In this document: positions 1 to 11,875 of the stretch, in pieces
Layout: the number at the start of each line of letters is the position of its first letter
How positions within the stretch are numbered: position 1 is the stretch's first letter
DNA from: Eutreptiella sp. 'Long Island Sound 2002'
Lineage: Eukaryota; Euglenozoa; Euglenophyceae; Eutreptiales; Eutreptiaceae
Length of the DNA: 64,000 nucleotides
Direction: 5' to 3'
Assembly: GCA_964036045.1 (NCBI GenBank)
Contig: OZ038387.1
Span: 20,227,348 to 20,291,347, forward strand
Translations under genes and position numbers: made by a program
Notes under the pieces: model-generated
The model's database searches: none
The model's input: only the letters and a program-made list of their open reading frames with translations
Told to the model about the DNA's origin: nothing

Positions 1-391
1 GTGCCGTGCCGGTCGCTGAAGTGACGAATGTATAACACTGACTCCATGCCTGTGTTGAATGTCCTAGAATATGATGTCCAGACTCAAGTGAAATGATAGC
101 AGGATATGCTTGATCTTGTGTCCTGCATACCAGCCAGCCTTTCGCTACTCTGCTGCAGAATACACCGGTGTAGTGGCTCTTTTTGTCTTCTCCTTTGCTC
201 TTGTATTGCACTGCTGGGGCCCTGGGAAAAGCAAATCTGCCCGTGTCTTGCCACCTGACGACGCAGTAGACTTTGAGTTCTGATCACAAGATCAGTGATT
301 AAGTTACGATCACCAAGGTGAACACTGAGCTCCTTGCGTATCTCCCCGATCTACCAATCAACCGTCTACTTTGTCACCGAATTGACCGAAA
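1..391. other. No gene recognised
   Basis: I see no convincing coding frame, RNA gene or repeat here. The stretch lies upstream of the first + strand open frame and may hold its promoter or leader, but no motif supports that. Confidence 0.4.
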
Positions 392-3249
392 ATGAATACT
401 ACAACGACACCCGGTACTAACGATGCCCGGAATAACCAAGCCATGAGCGCATCGACGATGATAGAAGGAATGATGCCGCACGTGCAACAAAATGGCACGG
501 CAGGAAATGCGGGACCAACGGCGACCAACATTGCGGGTATGAATTCAAGTGCAGGCGCCGGCCAACAGTACCACCAAATGGGACACCAACAAGCAGTCAG
601 CCCAATGCAGATGCAGGTGCCAGCCCAGCAGCTGATGAGTATGCAGCTGGGTCAACAGCAGCAGGCAATGATGGAAACGACTATGGGCCAGAATGTGGCG
701 ATGGGCCAGCCCCCGAAGCTGATGGGCAATCAGGTCCCGTTCGGTATGAATATGCAGACTGCGGTGCCACAACCCTAGCACTACCAAATGGGGCCGCATG
801 GGAACTACAGTCTCCTTCAGCAACCACATGGGCAACAAGGATCCAATGCCTACAACCAGATCCCAGTGAACAATATGGGTATACAGCAACAACCCAATGC
901 GCACAATCGAGGCACTGGAGGTGGAAAATTTAAGTTCCCGTGCGACAATTGCGACGGATACGATTACGGTACAAACTACTGCCCGTTTCCACAGGATGAT
1001 ATGAAAATTGCAAACAAAAAAGCTGCACGTATTGCACGAAGGCCGGAGGCTGACGACAGACAGCGCAGGGTTAACCAGATCCTGATGGACCGTGGATTTC
1101 ATAATGCCGTGTCTATACTACCAAGCGAACGCCGTGCCCAACACTACAGCCAGACCAATACGATGAACCCGGGTTTTTCTCAGGGAATGCTATCAATGCC
1201 GGGTATGCAGATGGGATCTCCAGGGGCCCAGCTGATGCAGCAGTGGGGATCTATGTCTATGACCCCACGAAGATGTGTAATCGCCCCAGCTACTGTGCCG
1301 GTGACAATGACGACCCCTGATGGCCGACAAATGGTGGTGCAAATGCCAGCAGGGGCAGGGGACACCGTCGGGAATTTCGCAGACAACAACGCTGTCACCT
1401 ACGACGACCACAAGCGACGGTTCGGCGGCCCCCACAGGAGAGCCAAAGACACCCGAACATCAGGTGATCCCTGTTGCGGGGATACCGCAGCCGGAGTTCT
1501 CCCCTGTTGCTGTGCAGCCATGGGAAGTGCGATGGGGCAAGCTGAACTCCCGGCCTGATATGCCTACATATACCACCCGACTACAAGCACTCCGAGGATT
1601 GAAAGAAATAGAATGCCCTGGGCCTTTCGAAGGTTTTCTAGTGCTGCTTTTTGACAATGAAGCGGACGCAAATGTAGCAGCGCTGCTGCTCAAGGAGTTT
1701 ATCCTGAGATCTGATGACGGGTCTACACTGCCGTCCACAATCGAGGGCCCACGGTTGCAGACGCCACCACCGCCACCAGCAACACCGCCATCGCATTCCA
1801 CGGAAGGAGGAGACGGGAGTAAAGGAGAGCGTCAATCGACACCGAAACGGAAGAGAGAGGAGTCTTGGGAGGCGTCTGCGACAGATCCAAAAATCCTCGC
1901 CGTAGAACGAGAGCAGAGGGCTCAAGCGCAGCGCTTGGTAGCGACGAACGCGAGGCTCAACCAACTCGATGAGGAGATCACAGAAAATTCCAAAGCGGTG
2001 AACGAGATTACCACCAATGTTGCACACCTCGTGCAGAGACAAGCGGTGGAAAATCTAAAGCAGTCCAACCAATGGCACGACTGTGGCCTACTGGATAAGA
2101 AGGCGAAGACCATCCTACGACGCGGCCAACTTCCTAAATTAAACAAGCTGAAGCAGCACTATGTTGTCCAACCGGATGAAGACGAGGCAAGATATGTGAT
2201 CTCACAATGCCTGGTGGGAGATTACGGCCTGATTTCATCTACTAACAAGCTCCTGGATGGGCCATGTCAGAATGAAACTATCCAAACACACCCGATATGG
2301 ATCTTTGGGGATGTGGCTGATGCTTCTAAAGCGATGGATGCCCTTAATGCCATACTCATCATCCAAGACGCTGAGGTGGCCAAAGCCATGGGGTCGAACA
2401 TGGACGCTGAGTCCTGAAAATCCCGCACTGAGATAGCCCTTCCGTGGTGGGCAACACTGGGAGCGCTGTATGAGACATACTACCGCCGTGTGTCACCGAA
2501 GCCCTACAGGAAGTCGGATGCCCTGGCGTTCCCTATCTGCAGACTCCTGTCGGCTGCAACGGAAACCATTTTCTCTATAGCTGAGGTGTCTGAATCACAC
2601 AAGCCGTATGGCATGCTCCCCAGGGACCCACCGACGTATGTGTCTACTGTGAGAACAGCCAATTGTGTCACACACGCATGCAACGTGGCCCCCACTGCCC
2701 AACAAACCATTGACGCAGCGCTGTCTAAACTCAAGGCAGTACAAATGGCTGAAAAATGCTTCATCCTGGATATGAAGCATGCCCTAGCCAGTGATGAATC
2801 GATTTTACAGGAAACATGCTGGTATGTTACGCATAGATTTAAAACACACCTACCCATCCCCGAATTCTGGGCTGATGAGTCCCCCACTGTTGTGGTGCTG
2901 TGGCGGGCCTTACAAAAGCAACGGATCCTTGCGGATATCTGGTGCCAATGGGCTATGGGACGGCACATGCACACGTGGACTGATGTGACAGAAATAACAA
3001 TTTTTTCTTTCTTTCAGGATCTGCAGGTACTGCTGTCTGGAATAATTGCATCGATGCATAGAGCCCTTCTCCTGTCGTTGTCCTTATGGACAACACTCAA
3101 TAGAGTATTTGGCTGCACTGTCTGCTGGGAGGGATCACCGCTGGGTCAACATGCGAATGTGTCAGTGGCACCAACCAAAGACATGCAACCATTCACGATC
3201 CCCACCCCTGCTGAGCCCCAGACGTACTGTGTATACCCCAGATTGACAT
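392..3249 (+). pseudogene. Decayed gene for a Gln/Met-rich protein with a CxxC motif, function unknown
   Basis: I do not recognise this protein. From the ATG at 392 the frame is rich in Gln, Met, Asn and Pro. A TAG at 776-778 interrupts it where CAG would fit the Gln-rich context. After that stop comes a short cysteine cluster (CDNCDGYDYGTNYC, near 950-990). Between about 1320 and 1460 the coding signal moves one frame, and continues to a TGA at 2415-2417. This second part has a Pro-rich tract, a charged helical stretch likely to be a coiled coil (about 1890-2060), and a Trp-rich C-terminal region. The same frame stays open after the TGA (KSRTEIALPWWATLGALYE). A pyrimidine tract ending in CAG at 3002-3018 resembles a splice acceptor, so the last part may be an exon. 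The locus ends where the LTR of D1 begins. It could be a host gene or the gag of an unknown element. The stops and the frame change argue for decay unless introns explain them. Confidence 0.45.
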
Positions 3250-5674
3250 TGACAGAAGGTCCCTACCAGGGCCGGCCCCTGCTGTACCCCTTCCACCATT
3301 TCCCGTCACTCCCATGGTCTTGCTTCTAACCAGGTTTTGCATGATCTTGCCCTATCCTGCACAATTTCCTACAAAAAATAGTAAAAGGCTCCTTCACACA
3401 AACCCTGATCCCTTGCAATAACCAACTCCCAAGTACAATCCAATCCAATCCACACTGTGGGCTTGCAAGGGCGTTTGAGGTCCCGCGTTGACACTCAACC
3501 ACTCTATTCAACACGCCGGTCGTCTCGCGGTGCACACGGAGACACGGGCGGTGGGCATGTACAAGAATTGCACCAAAGAGGAAGCCCTGAAATTGGCATA
3601 TGAACACATATCAAGCATACTTGGGGAAAGATGGAAACATATACAATCACAGCCATGGACCCCTCATTCCCTGGACTCAAGACCTTCCTTTGACTCGCCA
3701 ACATGCTGCCCTGAACCCAGTAAAATAAGATGGCTAAATGCCATGTGTCAAAAGTCACTACACAAACCCCAAAAATGTGTTCCCTCCCAAGCCTCTAAAT
3801 CCTAGCCCAATAGGGGAGGTGGCGTGTCATGGCCTAGAGTGGCACTCAGGACCATGCCCTACCCTGACATAACCTTGGTTGGACTTGGAGTCGATTGGGC
3901 TTGGTGAGGTGCCCCATCAAGATGACCTCACAACATGGCAAAAACAGGCAAATCACACCATTATGCCCGAAAATCAATTATATACCCAAAAATGCATACG
4001 GCAAATATTCAAATGCTCCATGCATGTGTCAAACCGGAACGTAATATACAACGGCGATATAGACCAAAGGTCCATGCCCAAGAATATCCCATCATTGGCC
4101 CAGAAACCCCTCCGGTTATGTACATGACATGCTTCACAAGGCAACTCATGAATTTGAGACCTAATTCTGTGAGGCCTCGTGTGCCACGCCAAAGTGACCA
4201 CGTGATCCGGCATATGGTGAGGTGCAACACCGAAGTATATGCCAACATATAAGCAACATACCATAGTTCACGGATCTCTAGGCACGTTACTGTTAGCCGA
4301 CCAGTTTAGCACATAAAATACAAAAATGAGCATAAAATGAGGTCAAAAACATGCACATAATGCCAAATTCAAGATAATTACAATAGTATATAACTTCGCT
4401 CACCCATGGTATCAACATACGATTCAAAACACAATTGCTTAAGACCATTTGGAAACGATCCCCCCACTTGGATCCCCATATGGACGCATAGGGACACCTT
4501 CGAACCTCCTCCCAACACGCACCATGAAAATGGGAAAATTGATAATGGCGCTTGTGGGTCGCTCCGTAAGCCCTCCCACATGCACTATATGAGCGGTAGA
4601 CTTAGTCTAGCGCTATGGAGCTCACCATTCAGACATGGGCAAAGCCCTTGCCACGTATGACTCCATATATCTTCCTACAAACGGAGATATATAACATGGG
4701 CGTGAGCATATAGAAGCACATAGCATGCATATAACACATACCCTCAAAACGTGGCTCCCACCATGGTATGCCATGCCCCTCCATGGACATAACTACACGC
4801 TAAAAATACGTAGGAACCCAAAGAAAGTTTCTATGCAACACCAACACTCATGCGGTAAACTGGAAAGTCGCATTAAAATATTCGGTTGCACGGTCCAAGA
4901 CTTATATATCACTTTCTACCCTCTTGACCATTATCTCTTGCTACACCGGGCATGTGTACACATCAAAGGCGTTTGATGCTTCCTAAATTAAGTTGAGACC
5001 AAGGCGGCTCCAACCCGATTCTCAAAGTTGATATTCCCCGCCGTGAGCTGGAGATATGATTCTTCAAAGTGACCTCACGAATCACTTTTGTTTCGACTAT
5101 ATCTCCAAGAAAAATGAAGGAGATAACACAAGGAAGGTTGATTCGTGATCGGGGAAAAATGTGGGACCACTCGAGATTCATCATATCAAGTGCGGCGATC
5201 TTGAAGTCCAAAATCCGATTCTGAAAGTCTGAAAAAATCGGATTAATTTTGCGAGTGTATAACATGTAAATTGCGGAAGCAACGAACCCTTTACTGATGA
5301 AATCTGACCCTTCATCGGGGTTTCCGCCAAAATATCTGCAAATAACAGTTAACCAATTGGTTACCGCAGAATCGCGAGCCAACTGACAGTCGCCGATACA
5401 TTGACAATCAGAACGGAAGGCTGAAAAATTACGGGAACATTATGATAGAAAAACCCTGTTGATTCCTGATATTCTGATATATAAATCTCAGCCGGCGGCG
5501 CCTCGGTATTGAATATGGCCGCTCATAGCTGAAATGGCCAAGCCTATCACACTATCACATCAGGTTAGGTCAGGTGGATGGGAGAGTATGATATCAGCCA
5601 ATGGCGGCTTGTCGGCACATAGATATACACCCCAAGTGACCCAAAGATGGCCACGGGGGTCCGAACCGGCTTCA
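3250..5674 (-). repeat. 3' LTR of D1
   Basis: On the minus strand the LTR starts with TGAAGCCGG at 5674, directly after the purine run GAGAAGGGGGC. It ends near 3250 in a sequence that matches the other LTR ends of this family up to GGGACCTTCT. It is about 2.4 kb, close to the D2 LTR (2368 bp). A frame of about 139 codons inside it is shared with the other LTR copies but is not a gene (see rejected items). Confidence 0.8.
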
Positions 5675-6068
5675 GCCCCCTTCTCACAGCGTTGTATCCG
5701 CTCGGGAGTCATTGAAGAGAGGACGGGAGGACCCCAATGGGCTCCACAACCCCCCCTTCCATGTCCCAAGGACACATGGAGGCCCCACACACGTCGTAGG
5801 CGTCCCCCATGCCCAAGGGAGGGGTGAGGACACTCATAATTGGTGCCCTACGCCATATCCGGTCTCCTCTTGATCTACAACATGGACCAAGGGGATCAAA
5901 GATAGAGAAACGTCGTCGGTCGACCTAAATAAGTATACCACAATGAAATGTATATGTGGAGATCGAGTGAAGGGGGTATATGGCCGATCAAGGCCCAGAA
6001 ATCCCCGGATGAACGCCCTCACCCGTCTCCCAATCACAAAGACAAACATAAATGCCAAGGGGGATCCA

Positions 6069-6827
6069 TTACGGTGCTACTGCAGCCACCAAATGGACCA
6101 ACACGTCCTTGACATCCAAAGAGAATTTTTTCCTCTTTAGATACTCCATCCAGACCGTGGTATACCTCGGCACAAAGGTGCTCGGAGGTTCTCACGAATC
6201 CCTGGATGCGGCGAATCCCTTCCAACGGACTTCATAAAGTCTCCCCCCAGGCGTCCCCGGGTCCGGCTTGTCCGTCAGGATCCTCTCGGCGGTGAAGTCG
6301 TCGTCCTCACCCTCGTCGTCCGAGTCCAAATCGCCGGCCGTGAACTCGAAGGTGACGGGACGTCCGCTGGGGTCTGGTGCTCGGGGACGAAGCTGGGTAT
6401 GGTCGCGGTCCAGGATCTTGTTATCCCCCACACGAACTGCATACACATCCTGCCTGACCTTACGCACGATTACCCCCGGCACATACCAGGACGCCTGCCG
6501 ATGCCTGGACAGGACATCCTTGTGGTGCCGCTCCACCCATACGGTGTCTTGGAGAGCATATTTCTGGACGTTTCCCTGCTTGAAGTACTTGGCCCTCTTC
6601 TCATGCTCGTCCTGAAGTTCTTTGCACACCTTGGCCGCTGTGTCGTCCGCCTCAGCCATCATAGCGTTCGCATCCCGGGCCACTTTGCCATGGTTCAACC
6701 ACGGGAGAGTGCGTGACACTCGATCCCGTAGGAACAGGATACGATGGGGCGACAGTCCAGTGGGCCCCGGAAGGTCATGGTACGCCTGGAGTACTCTCCA
6801 CAGCGAATTATACCAGTTCCGGCCCGG
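6069..6827 (-). pseudogene. D1 pol fragment: integrase C-terminal part and chromodomain
   Basis: Homologous to the C-terminal 250 codons of the element A pol. It starts inside the integrase region downstream of the catalytic core (near the HGKVARDAN motif) and runs through the linker and the acidic segment (SDDEGEDDD). It ends with a chromodomain with FTAERIL, LYEVRWKGF and the final TAA at 6069-6071. An in-frame TGA at 6192-6194 replaces the Trp codon of the conserved DSWEP motif, by comparison with element A. The missing N-terminal part was separated by the D2 insertion at 6828. Confidence 0.85.
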
Positions 6828-9195
6828 TAAAGAAGGTCCCTACCAGGACCGGCCCCTGCTGTACCCCTTCCACCATATCCAGTCACTCATAGGGTCTTGC
6901 TGCTCACCAGGGTCTGCATGACCTTGCCCTCTCCTGCACAAGTTCCCGCAGAAAATAGAAAAATAGTAAAAGGCTCCTTCACACAAAACCCTTGCAATAC
7001 CCAACTCCCAAGTACAATCCAAATCCAATCCACACTGTTGGCTTCCAAGGGCGTTTGAAGTCCTCTCGCGGTGCACACGGAGACACTGGCGTTGGGCATG
7101 TACAAGAATTGCACCAAAAAGGAAGCCCTGAAATTGGCATATGAACACATATCAAGCATACTTGTGGAAAGATGGAAACATACACAATCACAGCCATGGA
7201 CCCCTCATTTCCCTGACTCATGGCCTTCCCTTAACTCGCCAACATGATGCCCTGAACCAAGTCAAATAAGATGGCTGGATGCCATGTGTCAAAAGTCACT
7301 ACACAAACCCCAAAAATGTGTTCCCTCCCAAGCCTCTAAATCCTAGCCCAATAGGGGAGGTGGCGTGTCATGGCCTAGAGTGGCACTCAAGACTATGCCC
7401 TACCCTGACTTAACCTTAGTTGGACTTGGAGTCGATTGGGCTTGGAGAACTGCCCCATGAAGATGACCTCATAACCTAGCAAAATCAGGCAAATCACACC
7501 ATTATGCCCAAAATCAATTATATACTCAAAAATGCATACGGCAAATATTCAAATGCTCCATGCATGTGTCAAACCGGATCTTAATATACAAGGGTGATAT
7601 AGACCAAAGATCCATGCCTCAGAATATCCCATCATTGATTCCGAAACCCCTCCGGTTATGTACATGACATGCTTCACAAGTCAACTCATGAATTTGAGAC
7701 CTAATTTCGTGAGGCCTCGTGTGCCACGCCAAAGTGACCACGTGATCCGGCATATGTTCAGGTGCAACAGCGAAGCATATGCCAACATATAAGCAACATA
7801 CCATAGTTCACAGATCTCTAGGCACTTTACTGTTAGCCGACCAGTTGAGCACATAAAATACAAAAATGAGCATAAAATGAGGTCAAAAACATGCAAATAA
7901 TGCCACATTCAAGATAATTACAATAGTATATGACTTTGCTCACCCATGGTATCAACATATGATTCAAAACACAATTGCTTGGGACCATTTGCAAATAATA
8001 CCCCCACTTGGATCCCCACATGGACGCATAGGGACACCTTCGAACCTCCTCCAAACACGCACCATGAAAATGGGAAAATTGATAGAGGCGCTTGTGGGTC
8101 GCTCCGTAAGCCCTCCCACATGCACTATATGAGCGGTGAACTTGGTGTAGCGCTATGGAGCTGTCCATTGGGACATGGGCGAAGCCCTTGCCACGTATGA
8201 CTCCATACATCTTCCTACAAACGGAGATATATAACATGGGCGTGAGCATATCGAAGCACATACCATGCATATAACACATACCCTCAAAAAGTGGCTCCCA
8301 CCATGGTATGCCATGCCCCTCCATGGACATAACTACACGTTAAGAATATGTAGGAACCCAAGGAAAGTTTCTATGCAACACCAACACTCATGTGGTACAC
8401 TCGAAAGTCGCATTAAAATATTCGGTTGCACGGTCCAAGAGGTATATATCACTTTCTACCCTCTTGACTCTCATCCCTTGCTACACCGGGCATGTGTACA
8501 CATCAAAGGCGTTTGATGCTTCCTAAATTAAGTTGAGACCAAGGCAGCTCCAACCCAATTCTCAAAATTGATATTTCCCGCCGTGAGCCGGAGATATGAT
8601 TCTCCACTTTTGTTTCGACTATATCTCCAAGAAAAATGAAGGAGATAACAAAAGGAAGAGTGATTCGTGATCGGGGAAAATGTAGGACCATTCGAGATTC
8701 ATCATATTAAGTGCGGCGATCTCGAAGTCGAAAATCCGATTCTGAAAGTCTGAAAAAATCGGATTAATTTTGCGAGTGTATAACATGAAAATTGCGGAAG
8801 CAACGAACCCTTTACTGATGAAATCTGACCCTTCATCAGGGTTTCCGCCAAAATATCTGCAAATAACAGTTAACCAATCGGTTACCGCAAAATTGCGAGC
8901 CAACTGACAGTCGCCGATACATTGACAATCAGAACGGAAGGCTGAAAAATTACGGGAACATTATGATAGAAAAGCCCTGTTGATTCCTGATATTCTGATA
9001 TATACATCCCAGCCGGCGGCGCCTTGGTATTGAATATGGCCGCTCATAGCTGAAATGGCCAAGCCTATCACACTATCACATCAGGTTAGGTCAGGTGGAT
9101 GGGAGAGTATGATATCAGCCAATGGCGGCTTGTCGGCACATAGATACACACCCCAAGTGACTCAAAGATGGCCACGGGGGTCCGAACCGGCTTCA
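6828..9195 (-). repeat. 3' LTR of D2
   Basis: A complete LTR of 2368 bp on the minus strand. It begins TGAAGCCGG at 9195 after a purine tract (GAGAAGGGGGC) and ends CTTCTTTA at 6828. The end is precise because the next bases (CCGGGCCGGAACTGG) are D1 integrase sequence, and because the right LTR of A ends in the same TTCTTTA. It is older than the LTRs of A: many substitutions and small indels separate it from them. Confidence 0.85.
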
Positions 9196-9588
9196 GCCCC
9201 CTTCTCAGAGCGTTGTATCCGCTCGGAAGTCATTGAAGAGAGGACGGGAGGACCCCAATGGGCTCCAAACCCCCCCCCCCATGTCCCAAGGACACATGGA
9301 GGCCCCACACACGTCGTAGGCGTCCCCCATGCCCAAGGGAGGGGTGAGGACACTCATAATTGGTGCCCTACGCCATATCCGGTCTCCTCTCGATCTACAA
9401 CATGGACCAAGCGGATCAAAGATAGAGAAACGTCGTCGGTCGACCTAAATAAGTATACCACAATGAAATATATATGTGGAGATCAAGTGAAGGGGGTATA
9501 TGGCCAATCAAGGCCCAAAAATCCCCGGATGAACGCCCTCACCCGTCTCCCAAGCACAGAAACAAACAAAAATGCCAAGGGGGATCGA
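9196..9588 (-). other. D2 spacer between pol stop and 3' LTR
   Basis: Non-coding 3' spacer of 393 bp, the same length as in D1 (5675-6068) and A (61630-62023). It ends with the purine tract next to the LTR. No gene is seen in it. Confidence 0.6.
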
Positions 9589-9872
9589 TTACGGTGCTAC
9601 TGCAGCCACCAAATGGAACAACACGTCCTTGACATCCAAAGAAATGTTCTTCTTCTTCAGATACTCCATCCAGACCGTGGTGTACCTCGGCACAAAGCTG
9701 CTCAGAGGCTCCCACGAATCCCTGGATGCGGTCAATCCCTTCCAACGGACCTTGTAAAGCCTACCCCCAGGCGTTCCCGGGTCCTGCTTGTCTGTCAGGA
9801 TCCTCTCGGCGGTGAAGTCGTCGTCCTCACCCTCGTCGTCCGAGTCCAGATCTCCGGCTGTGGACTCGAAGG
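9589..9872 (-). pseudogene. D2 pol fragment: chromodomain end
   Basis: The last 94 codons of a family A pol. They include the acidic segment and the chromodomain (FTAERIL, LYKVRWKGL, SRDSWEP) and end with TAA at 9589-9591. The upstream part of the same gene resumes at 24403, on the far side of element C. The two edges would be adjacent in an intact copy, apart from about 5 bp that are missing. Confidence 0.85.
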
Positions 9873-10376
9873 TGTCCTTGGGCGCTTGAACGCTCGTAAC
9901 CCTTGTTATATCACTTGGGGGTTCAAAGCGCCTTCGGCCGCCCAGATTTTCTGGGAAAAATCTGCGACGTGATGCGTTATATCAAGGAGAAAATTGCGGA
10001 TCACTCGAAGAGTGTTTCAGTCTTGACTTTAAAAAAGATCGTTCTACAGAATCATCTAATGCAGTGCAAGGAACGGGCGACGTCAGGCGGCGATTTCACG
10101 ACAATTAGAGATCGCGGTAGAAATCGGGTATGTCACCGATTTCTAACCGCAAATTGACCAACACAGTGAATTTATGGTAATTGCACAACGATTTAATGGT
10201 TAGAAATCAGATTCCAGATTTCGCGGGTTAGAGAGCAGGGATATCCCGCTGACAGCTGCTGTCAACGGCTTCCGCACGGGTGTGACGGCTCACAGGCCTC
10301 CTAGCCATGGGCCATAACGGGTGTGACGGCTCACAGGCCTCCGGGCCATGGGCCATGGGTTCTGGGTACCGCTTCA
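9873..10376 (-). repeat. 3' LTR of element C
   Basis: Begins TGAAGCGG (minus, at 10376) and ends AAGGACA at 9873. It is about 95 percent identical by eye to the 5' LTR at 23899-24402. It contains a short repeat of the GTGTGACGGCTCACAGGCCT type near 10270-10340. Confidence 0.85.
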
Positions 10377-10388
10377 CCCCCCTCCTTA
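10377..10388 (-). promoter_or_regulatory. Polypurine tract of element C
   Basis: AAGGAGGGGGG on the minus strand directly abuts the TGAAGCGG start of the 3' LTR. This is the usual place and composition for the plus-strand primer of LTR retrotransposons. Confidence 0.75.
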
Positions 10389-11875
10389 GAGCAAACCCTG
10401 GGGGGGCTCGATAACACCCAAGCATGGCAGCGGGTACCCAGGACCATCCCCTGAAGGGGGGGGGGGGTGTCACATCCTCATTTCAGGCCGAATTGCGGGT
10501 TAGGCTGCACAGTACAAACCCACAGTAAGTCAGGTACGGTGCTGTAGCTGTTAGTAACTGCAAGTATAGTATCAAGTATCAAGTCCCGGGTCCTGGCGGC
10601 GATTGTTCGGCGTCCAAAGGACCCGTTAACCCATACCAGGCGCACCGGGTGCCGGCTGCGACGGTCACTACCACAGTGGCAGTGGCATACACGGCCAACA
10701 TAGGCGTCACACGACGACCGAGGTGGTCCCACAGGTCGAAAGCGACCACAAAGATCCATCAGGCTACCCCAGACTTCCCAAGGCCGCAGTCTTGGGGAGA
10801 GTCCCCACGGGTCCTTCCTTGGGCGCACCATGTCCATTTCCACGATGCGAGTCCAGAGTGGTAAAGCCGAACGAGCTCCTCCATAAGGGATCGGCCATCA
10901 AGGCCGTCTTTTCCCTCGCCCCATTACCACGAAGGCCATGCATGAGGGAGTCCCCATGCAGTCTGGGCGGAGGCGTCCACTCCTCAAACCACCAGTTTCC
11001 CAGGCACACTGACCGAGGTCAGGACACCGGAGGTCGCCACCCGACTGCAAGTGCGTCTGCGAGTCCGTAGGCTCACACTGGGACTGACAGTCGACAGTGG
11101 CGGACCGCTGGGAGTGTAGTCAGGCAACTGGGCTTCCCGCCTGGGGCCATCAGGATCTCAGCACATCACAGCCACTAGGGCACGCGGTATCACGGGCACT
11201 CGAACAGAAGAATCTGTACTTAGGTACTGGTCCAGGCTGGACCTTATGTAAGAGCATGTGCACGGCGACTCAGGGCGCCTTCGTATTCCGATTCGTGCCC
11301 CTTCGGGGGGAAAAACAGTCCATATCTCGGTGATGGACTGACAACACTTAACATACAGATGAACATATCCTGGGGAACAGGAAAATAAGCAATAAGCGGG
11401 GTAAATAGGTGTGTAAACACACTCTGGACAGAGCGCCAGACCACGCCCCGGTTAGGATAAGGCATATGCAGAAGGGTGGACAGGAAAACGCCTGAGTTCA
11501 GGTCATATATAGTCTGCAGACACACGTAGACTGGTCTGGATCCCGCAAGTGCCATGGGACCAGACCACACACCCAAAAAACGCAATGCCGATGACAGCGG
11601 CATCCGTTGCGCAACGGCGTATGGGCTTCAAGGCCCTAAGAGCTCAGGAAATGTCAAGGTCAGTCGCCCTGCCTGGTTTCGCAAGGATTCAGCAGGCGGA
11701 GAGTGACGAATAGGAGTGGAAGAGAGGGGCCATCCTCTCTTGGATTCAGCAGGGGGGGGTATATGGCCACTCTGATGGCAGGTCACCGGAAGATGGAAGA
11801 GAGCAAGCGAGTGAGGGACGATCCGTCGACCTAACAAGTGCTCAAAATGCATCAGGGGAGAGCTCAGGGCGGTGA
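10389..11875 (-). other. Element C 3' untranslated region
   Basis: About 1.5 kb between the pol stop and the polypurine tract. Short open frames exist on both strands but none shows protein-like composition or homology that I recognise. A C-rich run (GGGG on +) lies near 10458. Confidence 0.6.

Larger units (their letters stand above)
3250..6827 (-). mobile_element. D1: 3' part of a family A Ty3/gypsy element, 5' part displaced
   Basis: Reading on the minus strand, this holds the last part of pol (integrase tail and chromodomain), a non-coding spacer of about 394 bp and a full 3' LTR. The order and spacing match element A at 60.9-63.9 kb. The upstream edge at 6827/6828 is where the LTR end of D2 is joined, so D2 inserted into the integrase gene of D1. 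The 5' part of D1 should lie beyond the 5' end of D2, outside this window. Confidence 0.8.

Noticed and set aside
9055-9972. 305-codon + strand frame across the D2 LTR and pol
   Set aside because: It is antisense to the LTR, spacer and chromodomain, and is open by chance.
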